NCBI GenBank assembly: GCA_025060675.1
Contig: JANXBI010000022.1
Coordinates: 1 to 64,000 of the forward strand
From: Candidatus Caldatribacterium sp.
GTDB taxonomy: Bacteria > Atribacterota > Atribacteria > Atribacterales > Caldatribacteriaceae
Length of the DNA: 64,000 bases
Direction of reading: 5' to 3'
Part shown: positions 15,905-23,485 of the stretch, one piece after another
Layout of the letters: every line of letters begins with the position of its first letter
Numbering within the stretch: position 1 is the first letter of the stretch
The notes under the pieces: model-generated
Database searches by the model: none
What the model was told of the DNA's origin: nothing
What the model saw: the letters and a program-made list of their open reading frames with translations, nothing else
Translations under genes and position numbers: made by a program

Positions 15905-16773
15905 GGGGCAACATCCTCCCCCAAGCTTCCCCGAAGCGCTGCAAAGGCTACCTCAAGCTGGGCATAGTCTGGCTCGCGGGTTGTAAAGTACTGAAGCCAC
16001 AGACCCGGGAGACTCACAAGGCGAGCCAAGACACTTTTCCGATTCCGGGAAAGTAATTTAATCGCCTCATACGCCAAGCCAGCGACTAAGGGAACGACGA
16101 GTATACGACTCACAATGCGTACCAGAATCCCAGGTCTTCCAAGCAACGAAAAGATGAGGATACTCACCACCATAACGACAAGGAGCCAGCTTGTCCCACA
16201 ACGGGGATGACGGGTAGTGAACTTCATAGCACTTTCTGGGGTGAGTTCATCCCCCTCTTCGAAGGCGAAAATCGCTTTGTGTTCTGCACCATGGTACTCA
16301 AAGACCCGACGAATATCTTTCATCTGGGAAATCACAAGAAGGTAGAGGAGGAAAATACCAATCCGAATTCCTCCCTCGACGAGGTTGTACACGACCGTCG
16401 AAGAGAAAAACTGATCAAGGAGAGAGGTCACAAAAGTCGGCAAGGCAATGAAAAGGCCAACAAAAAGGCCAAAGGCAAGGAGGATGGCCATACCAATATC
16501 GAAACTGCTGAGCTTTGCTTCTTCGTCAAAAGCAACCTGCGCAGAGTATGAAAGCGCTCGAAGCCCCACAACGAGAGAATCCACAAGACTCACAATCCCA
16601 CGGATTATAGGAAGGGAGAAAAGGCGATGCCTCCGAGACAGAGGAACCACTTCTCGGACTTCAAGAGCAATGGTTCCATCAAAACGGCGCACCGCCATCG
16701 CAAGACGATGAGGACCCCGCATCATTACCCCTTCGATGAGCGCCTGCCCACCAATATCACATTCCTTCTTCAC
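15886..16773 (-). CDS. DUF1385 (YqhQ-like) membrane protein
   Basis: A 295-aa membrane protein with the N-terminal family hallmark GGQALIEGVMMRGP, four or more hydrophobic helices in the middle and C-terminal half, and the conserved EYHGAEHKAI and RHPRCGTS segments. The function of the family is not established. The gene often lies beside prfA and rpmE in Firmicutes-like genomes, as here. The GTG at 16773 overlaps the thyX stop as GTGA, with TTGGGGGA upstream. Confidence 0.9.
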   Translation of the reverse strand: MKKECDIGGQALIEGVMMRGPHRLAMAVRRFDGTIALEVREVVPLSRRHRLFSLPIIRGIVSLVDSLVVGLRALSYSAQVAFDEEAKLSSFDIGMAILLAFGLFVGLFIALPTFVTSLLDQFFSSTVVYNLVEGGIRIGIFLLYLLVISQMKDIRRVFEYHGAEHKAIFAFEEGDELTPESAMKFTTRHPRCGTSWLLVVMVVSILIFSLLGRPGILVRIVSRILVVPLVAGLAYEAIKLLSRNRKSVLARLVSLPGLWLQYFTTREPDYAQLEVAFAALRGSLGEDVAPCGERR

Positions 16774-17426
16774 GTTGTCCCCCAAGGCTCGCCGCAACCC
16801 TTCTCACCCTCCGGACATGGCCCAAACTTACAAGGAGGACCAGCAAGCTCAGCAAGAATTGGAGCCACTTTTTGAACTGCTTCGAGCATCTTGTGAGCTA
16901 CCATACGAATCTCCCACTGTGCCCGACGACAGAGGCGTAGCCGGAGAATGTGCAAGAGTTCTCGCGCATTCAAAGAAACGAGGAGGTTCGTTTCCACCCC
17001 CTGTGGGAGAACATACCGGGCATCTTCTTTCGGAATACCAATCCCACAGAGTTCTTCATAGGCCTTCTGCGCTCGAGCAACCACCTCATCGAACACTATT
17101 TTAGCACGAGGATGAGCGGCAATCGATGGAGGGCACACGAACCCTACGTGCCTCACGTCCACATAACGCTGGCTCTGTTGGGCATAGGAAGCGAGACGAT
17201 GCCGGACCAGCTGGTGCGACGCGACTCTTGACATTCCCTCAATGAGAAAAGAGAAAGAAGCATGCTCCAGAACCGACTCATGTCCTCGGGCGAAAAGCTC
17301 CCGGATAAGCGCTCGGGCTTTCTCAAGAGAAATATCCTGGGGAGGAACCTTGCTATAGCAGACCCGGGCAGCAAGGGCAATCGCTTTCTCCGGCTCAGGC
17401 GTGTGTGAAAGCAGCCTAACCTGCAT
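16770..17426 (-). CDS. thyX: flavin-dependent thymidylate synthase
   Basis: FAD- and NADPH-dependent conversion of dUMP to dTMP (218 aa). The ThyX signature RHRx7S is present as RHRLASYAQQS, and RGHESVLEHASFSF is the conserved N-terminal segment. Its substrate is made by the dCMP deaminase in the same operon. Only a weak ribosome-binding site precedes the ATG at 17426; translation may be coupled to rpmE, whose stop is 15 bases upstream. Confidence 0.96.
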   Translation of the reverse strand: MQVRLLSHTPEPEKAIALAARVCYSKVPPQDISLEKARALIRELFARGHESVLEHASFSFLIEGMSRVASHQLVRHRLASYAQQSQRYVDVRHVGFVCPPSIAAHPRAKIVFDEVVARAQKAYEELCGIGIPKEDARYVLPQGVETNLLVSLNARELLHILRLRLCRRAQWEIRMVAHKMLEAVQKVAPILAELAGPPCKFGPCPEGEKGCGEPWGTT

Positions 17427-17441
17427 AGCAGCGGGGACACA

Positions 17442-17648
17442 TCAGTAGTTGTCCCCGTATTTGCTCCGGAACTTCTCTACCCTTCCTGTGGTATCAACGA
17501 GCTTCTGCTGACCGGTAAAGAACGGATGGCACTTGGCGCAGATTTCGACACGAATTTCTGGAAACTTTGTGGACTTCGTCACAAATGTATTCCCACAGGC
17601 ACAGATAACCCGAGTCTCCCCATACTCTGGATGAATGCCCTTTTTCAT
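17442..17648 (-). CDS. rpmE: 50S ribosomal protein L31, zinc-binding form
   Basis: A 68-aa ribosomal protein starting MKKGIHPEY. Two Cys pairs (CACG near residue 16 and CAKC near 36) mark the zinc-containing form. The start is the ATG at 17648, behind GAGGAAAGGA. It is the first gene of the nine-gene operon ending at wecB, with its own extended -10 promoter immediately after the cold-shock gene terminator. Confidence 0.95.
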   Translation of the reverse strand: MKKGIHPEYGETRVICACGNTFVTKSTKFPEIRVEICAKCHPFFTGQQKLVDTTGRVEKFRSKYGDNY

Positions 17649-17685
17649 TCCTTTCCTCACCTTCCTCGAAGACGAAGTGGGATTA

Positions 17686-17694
17686 ATTATAGCA
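17686..17694 (-). promoter_or_regulatory. extended -10 promoter of the rpmE operon
   Basis: On the minus strand TGCTATAAT (17694-17686) carries a perfect -10 with the TGn extension. No good -35 exists because the csp terminator occupies that position. The start would be about 30 bases before the rpmE ATG. Confidence 0.65.
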
Positions 17695-17697
17695 CAA

Positions 17698-17730
17698 AAA
17701 GAAAAAGCCCACCACGTTCGTGGTGGGCTT
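17698..17730 (-). terminator. intrinsic terminator of the cold-shock gene
   Basis: Inverted repeat GCCCACCACG/CGTGGTGGGC (17707-17726). Read on the minus strand it is followed by CTTTTTCTTTTTG. It begins about 20 bases after the csp stop and separates csp from rpmE. Confidence 0.9.
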
Positions 17731-17748
17731 TATGCTCCGTGCAGAAAC

Positions 17749-17949
17749 CTACAGTTTCCGTACGCGGACAGCCTGAGGGCCTTTAGAGCCTTGCTGCACT
17801 TCGAACTCAACAGCCTGACCCTCTTCAAGAGTCTTGAAGCCATTCCCTTCAATCGCTGTGTAGTGGACGAACACGTCACCACCTTGGTCGGACGAGATGA
17901 ACCCGTACCCCTTAGTGGTGCTGAACCATTTGACTTTGCCTGTTGCCAT
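17749..17949 (-). CDS. csp: cold-shock domain protein
   Basis: A 66-aa single CSD protein (MATGKVKWF start) with RNP1 KGYGFI and RNP2 VFVHY, a single-stranded RNA/DNA chaperone. The ATG at 17949 follows TTGAGGAGG. It is monocistronic, with a good promoter at 18003-18026 and a terminator at 17698-17730. A 14-bp palindrome lies at the predicted transcript 5' end. Confidence 0.96.
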   Translation of the reverse strand: MATGKVKWFSTTKGYGFISSDQGGDVFVHYTAIEGNGFKTLEEGQAVEFEVQQGSKGPQAVRVRKL

Positions 17950-17975
17950 TGAATTGAGCCTCCTCAACGTAAACT

Positions 17976-18026
17976 CACCTGCGCAGGTGTTGCGCTTAGG
18001 GTACCACGCGAGATACGGGGTGTCAA
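17976..18026 (-). promoter_or_regulatory. csp promoter with +1 palindrome
   Basis: Minus strand: TTGACA (18026-18021), 17 bp, TACCCT (18003-17998). The perfect palindrome CACCTGCGCAGGTG (17976-17989) starts about where transcription should begin, so it is either an operator or a 5' stem-loop in the mRNA. Confidence 0.75.
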
Positions 18027-18042
18027 GGGGCGAATAGAAATT

Positions 18043-19389
18043 TTACCGTGACGTTTTGAGGACCTGATCGATGATTTTTAAGAACTCCCGGTTCGAGCGG
18101 GTGTTCTTCATACGCTCAATGACCATTTGCGCTGCCTCCTGGGTATCAACGTTAGCGAGGAGACGACGGAGCATCCAAATTCGCTCAAGGTCCTCCTTTT
18201 TCAGGAGGAGCTCCTCCCGACGAGTTCCAGAGCGATGGATATCAATGGCCGGGAATATGCGGCTTTCAGCTAAAGCACGGCTCAAGTGGAGCTCCATGTT
18301 CCCTGTCCCCTTGAACTCCTCGTAGATGACCTCATCCATTCGGGATCCAGTATCAATAAGGGCTGTGGCGATGATGGTGAGACTTCCACCCTCCTCGATG
18401 TTTCGGGCTGCTCCAAAGAAGCGCTTTGGCCAATGGAGTGCTGAGGAATCGATACCTCCAGAGAGCGTTTTCCCTGTCGTTGGCACGACGAGGTTATTCG
18501 CACGGGCAAGACGGGTAATGCTGTCAAGGAGGATGACCACGTCTTTCCCTTCTTCAACCAAACGCTTGGCCCGCTCCAGAGTGAGCTCCGCCACCCGAAT
18601 ATGGTTCTCAGGTTTCTGGTCGAACGTCGAGGCAATCACGTGCCCCTTGACGGAGCGCTCCATCTGAGTAACCTCTTCCGGGCGTTCATCGATGAGGAGC
18701 ACGATGAGCACAACGTCTGGGTAGTTAGCGGTAATACCATTTGCGATTTTCTCAAGGAGGATGGTCTTTCCAGCCTTAGGAGGAGCCACAATAAGCCCTC
18801 GTTGCCCTTTTCCAATGGGAGCAAAAATGTCGATAATACGGGTGGCGATTTCATCAGGTGTCGTCTCAAGAATATACTGCTCGTTCGGGAAAATCGGGGT
18901 GAGGTTCTCAAAAAGAGGACGCTTTTTCGCTTGTTCGGGGTCTTCGTCATTGATAGCTTCAATGCGCAAGAGGGCATAGTACCGTTCTCCTTCCTTGGGT
19001 GGGCGAACTTGGCCAGCGACCTTGTCACCACTGCTTAAGCCAAAGCGCTTGATTTGCGACGGAGAAACGTATACGTCGTTTTCGCTTGGGGCGAAATCGT
19101 CAGCGGTTCGCAAAAACCCGTACCCTTCTGGAGTGATTTCCAGGACTCCTTCGCTGAACAGGTACCCCTTGGCTTCCGCACCCCTCTTGAGGATTTCAAA
19201 GATGAGGTCGTTTTTCCGTTTCCGACTGTACCCGGAAATACCAAGGCTTTGGGCTATTTCAGCAAGCTCGCTGCTTGTTTTCCTCTTTAGCTCGGCAAGA
19301 GTATACTGGGGAATCTCGACCTTCTTCTCTTCCTTTTTCTCTTCTTCTCGCTCTTCCGTCACAATATCAACGTGATTGTTCTCAACCAC
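18043..19389 (-). CDS. rho: transcription termination factor Rho
   Basis: Hexameric RNA helicase (448 aa). It has a charged N-terminal extension, the helical Rho_N region (TLAELKRKTSSELAEIA), the cold-shock-like RNA-binding domain (YGFLRTADDFAPSENDVYVS) and a RecA-type ATPase (Walker A APPKAGKT; R-loop region LSGGIDSSALHWPKRFFGAAR). The GTG at 19389 is chosen over a TTG at 19419 because GGGGAGG lies 8 bases upstream. It is the last gene of the argS operon and overlaps the nucleotidyltransferase stop by 8 bases. The lack of intrinsic terminators in the window fits reliance on Rho. Confidence 0.97.
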   Translation of the reverse strand: MVENNHVDIVTEEREEEKKEEKKVEIPQYTLAELKRKTSSELAEIAQSLGISGYSRKRKNDLIFEILKRGAEAKGYLFSEGVLEITPEGYGFLRTADDFAPSENDVYVSPSQIKRFGLSSGDKVAGQVRPPKEGERYYALLRIEAINDEDPEQAKKRPLFENLTPIFPNEQYILETTPDEIATRIIDIFAPIGKGQRGLIVAPPKAGKTILLEKIANGITANYPDVVLIVLLIDERPEEVTQMERSVKGHVIASTFDQKPENHIRVAELTLERAKRLVEEGKDVVILLDSITRLARANNLVVPTTGKTLSGGIDSSALHWPKRFFGAARNIEEGGSLTIIATALIDTGSRMDEVIYEEFKGTGNMELHLSRALAESRIFPAIDIHRSGTRREELLLKKEDLERIWMLRRLLANVDTQEAAQMVIERMKNTRSNREFLKIIDQVLKTSR

Positions 19390-20161
19390 CGCATGAACCT
19401 CCCCTTCTCTCTTCTTCAAGAAGTTTCTCAGCTAAGGACACATGTTCTACGGTATCGACGTCAAAACCTATTTCCGCGTAAGGCGTGATGATCGCCCGAC
19501 CCCGCACGCCAAGGATATACGCTACTCGTTCCTCCACATCAGGGATGGTAAGACGACGCAAAAGGAGTTTCATAATGGTTCGCAGGCCAAGGAGTCGAGC
19601 AATAGCAATGGGGTTCTTCCGGAACGCAACCACACGAGCAATCCAGTCCCTCTTTGCCTGCACAACCTTAGGATCCAAAAGGAGCAAATTTCCTCCAGTA
19701 AAACACCCCTCCCGAAGGCACACAAACGTCCGCTTCCCCCCACCGATTCTTGCCTCGTATGTTTCCCTTCGAACTATCGGGTAGTAGAAATCCGCAACCA
19801 CTTCTGCACACCGGGCAAGGAAATCCCGTACCGCTTCAGCCCGCAAGAGCGGCAGGTCACTTGTGACTACAAGGACCTTTTCTTCGGTCTGTAGAACCTC
19901 AAGACCCTTGAGCGTACTCGCGAAAGGGTCGTCTCCTGCTTCGACAACAGCATCAACCAAGGCTCCAATTCGGGTCTGAAGCACAGGAACTGGACCGACA
20001 ACAACTATTCGTCTAATCGAGGACACGTTTCTGAGGGCTTCTATAACATACTCTATCATAAACTTCCCATGGATGACAAGGAGGGCCCGATTGAGAACCC
20101 CAAATTTTTTCTCTATTACTCCCTCACGACTTCCCCCGGCAAGGATGAGCGCATCAGGCAT
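19382..20161 (-). CDS. MobA-like nucleotidyltransferase family protein
   Basis: A 259-aa NTP-transferase fold protein: ILAGGSREG at the N-terminus (a relaxed version of the LAGGxGxR loop), VVTSDLPLL carrying the metal-binding Asp, and a C-terminal IITPYAEIGFDVDTVEH that resembles MobA-like proteins. It is not IspD: it lacks the IspD basic motifs and length pattern, even though it sits directly after ispE. The ATG at 20161 overlaps the ispE stop, with GGAGGAGAA upstream. The sugar or cofactor it activates is unknown. Confidence 0.75.
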   Translation of the reverse strand: MPDALILAGGSREGVIEKKFGVLNRALLVIHGKFMIEYVIEALRNVSSIRRIVVVGPVPVLQTRIGALVDAVVEAGDDPFASTLKGLEVLQTEEKVLVVTSDLPLLRAEAVRDFLARCAEVVADFYYPIVRRETYEARIGGGKRTFVCLREGCFTGGNLLLLDPKVVQAKRDWIARVVAFRKNPIAIARLLGLRTIMKLLLRRLTIPDVEERVAYILGVRGRAIITPYAEIGFDVDTVEHVSLAEKLLEEERRGGSCGG

Positions 20162-21044
20162 AGTTTTCTCCTCCGCTTTCAGTCCGAGTTTCCGTACACA
20201 GTGCCCGTAATCCCTTCCGTGTAAGGTACGCCACGATAGCCTCCCCTTCCTTACGACTCCCCACAATCCCTACAAGGGTTGAGCCACTCCCAGTGACGAA
20301 AGCTCTTCGGCAACCAAGACGCAACAGCAGATCCTTGTACTCCTTAAGCACTGGGTATTCCAAAAAGAGCACCTCTTCAAAATCGTTCCATACCACGTCT
20401 TCAACTTCGCTCTCCCCAAGATGGGCAAGGAAATACTCCACGAGCTCTTTTGGGCCGGTTTTCCCCCAAATATCCCACCTCTTGTAGGCCCAGGCAGTGG
20501 ATACGGGGAAAGAGGGGAAAAGGAGAACGAGATAACGATGGGGTGAAGGGGCAAGGGGAACCACATGCTCACCCCTCCCCGTAACTAAAGCAAAGGGAAC
20601 GTTGACGACGAAAAAGGGGATATCCGACCCAAGGAGGAGAGAAAGCTCGATGAGTTCCTCAAGGCGGGGGCTGTAGCCTGCAAGGCGAGGGAGAAAGCGC
20701 AAAAGCGTAGCAGCGTTGCTGCTCCCACCCCCAAGGCCCCCTCCAGGAGGAATCGCCTTATGAAGCTCTATGCTGAAGCGGAATCGGGCAAGCTCTGGAA
20801 ACGCTTCCCGAAGAAGTGAAAGCGTCCTGGTAAGGAGACCATCTTCCCCCAAGGGGATGGAGAGGTTACAAGAGAACGCATCGGAGACACTCAAGGTTAC
20901 TCGCATCTCGTCCCAAAGGTTAATCTGCTGCATAAGGGAGACAATGTTGTGATACCCATCAGCTCGGAGACCCTCTATAGCCAGGAACCAGTTAATTTTA
21001 GCGAAGGAACGAAAGACGTACGTCTCACCATCACAGCGATCCAT
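20154..21044 (-). CDS. ispE: 4-diphosphocytidyl-2-C-methyl-D-erythritol kinase
   Basis: GHMP kinase of the non-mevalonate isoprenoid pathway (296 aa). It has the N-terminal AKINWFL and RADGYHN segments, the ATP-binding PPGGGLGGGSSNAA loop, and a C-terminal TGSGSTLVG glycine loop. The start overlaps murI by 14 bases. Confidence 0.95.
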   Translation of the reverse strand: MDRCDGETYVFRSFAKINWFLAIEGLRADGYHNIVSLMQQINLWDEMRVTLSVSDAFSCNLSIPLGEDGLLTRTLSLLREAFPELARFRFSIELHKAIPPGGGLGGGSSNAATLLRFLPRLAGYSPRLEELIELSLLLGSDIPFFVVNVPFALVTGRGEHVVPLAPSPHRYLVLLFPSFPVSTAWAYKRWDIWGKTGPKELVEYFLAHLGESEVEDVVWNDFEEVLFLEYPVLKEYKDLLLRLGCRRAFVTGSGSTLVGIVGSRKEGEAIVAYLTRKGLRALCTETRTESGGENYA

Positions 21045-21849
21045 AGGCTACCCGTTCACCTACGTTGCCAAAAGAGAACACTTCCATCGGGAGAGAAAAG
21101 CGGAGATTCTGCACCGTACGGACGAAATGTTCCCGGTCTCCTCGCACAAAAACAATCAACGATGGAGAGGCCTGAAACTCACCTTTTGGCAATACTCCCT
21201 TGACCTCTCGAGCGCAGCTTGCCGCAGGATTAATGACTGGAAAGAGGTCCTGGGAGAGTTCCCTAAAGAAATCACTAATGAAAGCAAAATGGGTACAACC
21301 CATAATGATGCCCCGCACACCTTGCCCGTGTAGCACTTCCAGGCGTTCCCGTACCCACCTTCTCCACTCCAAGGTATCGAAAGTCCCTTGTTCCACTGCC
21401 GCAATGAACTCTGGCCAAGCTTCCTCAACAACCCTGGTTCCCGGACGGAGCCTCTCTATAGTACGGCGAAATGACCCCACCCGGACCGTTGCACGGGTCG
21501 CCAAAACCCCAATAGCTCCTTCGGGGACGTAAGTGAGCGCCTCTTTACAGGCTGGTTCGACAATTCCCACGAGGGGAACGCTGTACTTTGTTCTGAGCTC
21601 TGGGAGGAGCAAGGAACTCACCGTTCCACAGGCCACAACAAGCGCCTGAACCCCTATACCGTACACCAGGAAATCGACCACAGGTTGAACAATACGAGAA
21701 AGTTCCCAAGCCTCCTTTTCTCCATAGGGGAAATTCTGTGGATCTGCGAAGTAGACAATGGAATGCGAAGGGAAAAGCTCCCGCACCGCGAGAACAACGC
21801 TGAGCCCACCAATGCCTGAATCCATAACCCCAATAGTGCCCTGTTTCAA
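21031..21849 (-). CDS. murI: glutamate racemase
   Basis: Makes D-glutamate for peptidoglycan (272 aa). DSGIGGLSV begins the protein and both catalytic cysteines are present. The first lies in VACGTVSS, where most enzymes have ACNTA, and the second in GCTHFAF, where most have GCTHYP. Both catalytic residues are kept, so activity is likely, but the substrate-binding neighbourhood differs. It overlaps pyrG (ATGA) and ispE. Confidence 0.9.
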   Translation of the reverse strand: MKQGTIGVMDSGIGGLSVVLAVRELFPSHSIVYFADPQNFPYGEKEAWELSRIVQPVVDFLVYGIGVQALVVACGTVSSLLLPELRTKYSVPLVGIVEPACKEALTYVPEGAIGVLATRATVRVGSFRRTIERLRPGTRVVEEAWPEFIAAVEQGTFDTLEWRRWVRERLEVLHGQGVRGIIMGCTHFAFISDFFRELSQDLFPVINPAASCAREVKGVLPKGEFQASPSLIVFVRGDREHFVRTVQNLRFSLPMEVFSFGNVGERVAYGSL

Positions 21850-23471
21850 CGACGCTCTCTCCTCTGGCGGAACGAGTAAGAAGCTTTTAGAAACCCCAAG
21901 AAAAGGGGATGAGGACGGTTAGGACGGGATTTAAACTCTGGATGGAACTGAACTCCCACAAAGAAAGGATGGTCTGGAATCTCCACGATTTCGACCACTT
22001 GGTACTCAGGATTGAATCCCGCCATAACCATACCCCGTTTCTCCAGGTAGTCGACAAAGTGCTCGTTGAGCTCATACCGATGGCGATGCCGTTCCCAGAT
22101 TTCTCCCTGTCCATAGAGGGAGAAACTCTGCGATGACTGGTCAAGGAGACACCGGTAATTGCCAAGACGCATAGTTCCACCTTTGTTCCGCATACCGCGT
22201 TGTGAAGGGAGAAGGTCAATGACCGGATGAGAGGTCTCCGGGTCAAACTCTGTAGAGTGAGCATCAGAAAATCCCAGAACGTTTCGAGCAAACTCGATAA
22301 CCGCTACCTGCATACCAAGACAAATTCCAAAAAAGGGCACGCCCCGTTCTCGGGCATACCGCACTGCTTCAATCTTTCCCTCAATACCCCGGTGCCCAAA
22401 CCCTCCTGGAACGAGAATTCCATCCACCCCAGAGAGCACATCACCGACGTTGGTTTCTTTCAGCATTCCCGCTTCAATGGGATGAATGACAACCTGAACC
22501 CCCAAGAAGGCAGCACTGTGTTTCAGCGCCTCACAGATGCTCAAGTAAGCATCCTTCGACTCTACGTATTTCCCAACAAGGCCAATGACCACAGTATCCT
22601 CTGCTTCTTTCATACGTCGTACGATGTCTGACCAGTCTCGAAGGTCTGCCTCCTTTTGGACAAGACCAAGCTTAGCGGTAACGAGATTTCCAACTCCCCT
22701 TTCCTCAAGAACAAGAGGGACCTCGTAAATCGATTGGACATCCATGAGGGGGATAATAGCGTCCCTCTCGATATCGCAGAAGAGGGCGATTTTCGCAATC
22801 ACCTCGGAGGTAATAGGATGAGAAGAACGGCAAACGATAACATCAGGTTGAATACCAATGCTTCGGAGTTCCTTGACACTGTGCTGTGTGGGTTTTGACT
22901 TGAGTTCTCCTGCTGCCTCTATGTAGGGAACAAGGGTAACGTGAACGTAGAGGCAGTTGTCTTTGCCGATATCATTTTTAATCTGCCGGATGGCTTCGAG
23001 GAAAGGCAATCCTTCAATATCACCAACAGTCCCCCCAATTTCAACAATGGAGACATCAGCACCGCTTTCTTCTCTCAAACGAAAAACCTCTTCCTTAATC
23101 TGGTTGGTGATGTGGGGAATGACTTGAACGGTAGCACCGAGAAAATCCCCTCGTCGTTCCTTGTCAATCACCGAACTATAGATCTTCCCTGTGGTGACAT
23201 TACTCGATTTGGAGAGTTCTTCATCAATGAACCGCTCGTAATGACCAAGGTCAAGGTCCGTCTCCCCCCCATCATAGGTCACAAAAACCTCTCCGTGCTG
23301 ATATGGGTTCATTGTCCCAGCATCAACATTAATGTACGGGTCAAATTTCTGCATGGTTACCTTGATACCACGACTTTTGAGAATTCTCCCAAGAGAGGCT
23401 GCAGTGATGCCTTTACCAAGGGAGGAGACAACCCCACCCGTAACAAAAATGTACTTTCCTGCAGGCTTCAT
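21846..23471 (-). CDS. pyrG: CTP synthase
   Basis: Glutamine-dependent conversion of UTP to CTP (541 aa). The N-terminal synthetase domain has GGVVSSLGKGITAASLG and the C-terminal class I amidotransferase domain has the nucleophile in FFGICLGMQ and the His/Glu pair near VQFHPEF. The length is normal. It is the second gene of the argS operon, 14 bases after argS. Confidence 0.98.
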   Translation of the reverse strand: MKPAGKYIFVTGGVVSSLGKGITAASLGRILKSRGIKVTMQKFDPYINVDAGTMNPYQHGEVFVTYDGGETDLDLGHYERFIDEELSKSSNVTTGKIYSSVIDKERRGDFLGATVQVIPHITNQIKEEVFRLREESGADVSIVEIGGTVGDIEGLPFLEAIRQIKNDIGKDNCLYVHVTLVPYIEAAGELKSKPTQHSVKELRSIGIQPDVIVCRSSHPITSEVIAKIALFCDIERDAIIPLMDVQSIYEVPLVLEERGVGNLVTAKLGLVQKEADLRDWSDIVRRMKEAEDTVVIGLVGKYVESKDAYLSICEALKHSAAFLGVQVVIHPIEAGMLKETNVGDVLSGVDGILVPGGFGHRGIEGKIEAVRYARERGVPFFGICLGMQVAVIEFARNVLGFSDAHSTEFDPETSHPVIDLLPSQRGMRNKGGTMRLGNYRCLLDQSSQSFSLYGQGEIWERHRHRYELNEHFVDYLEKRGMVMAGFNPEYQVVEIVEIPDHPFFVGVQFHPEFKSRPNRPHPLFLGFLKASYSFRQRRERR

Positions 23472-23485
23472 GCTCCCAACCTCGC

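Noticed and set aside
19382..20161. IspD assignment for the gene after ispE
   Set aside because: The loop and conserved residues of IspD are missing despite the tempting neighbour.
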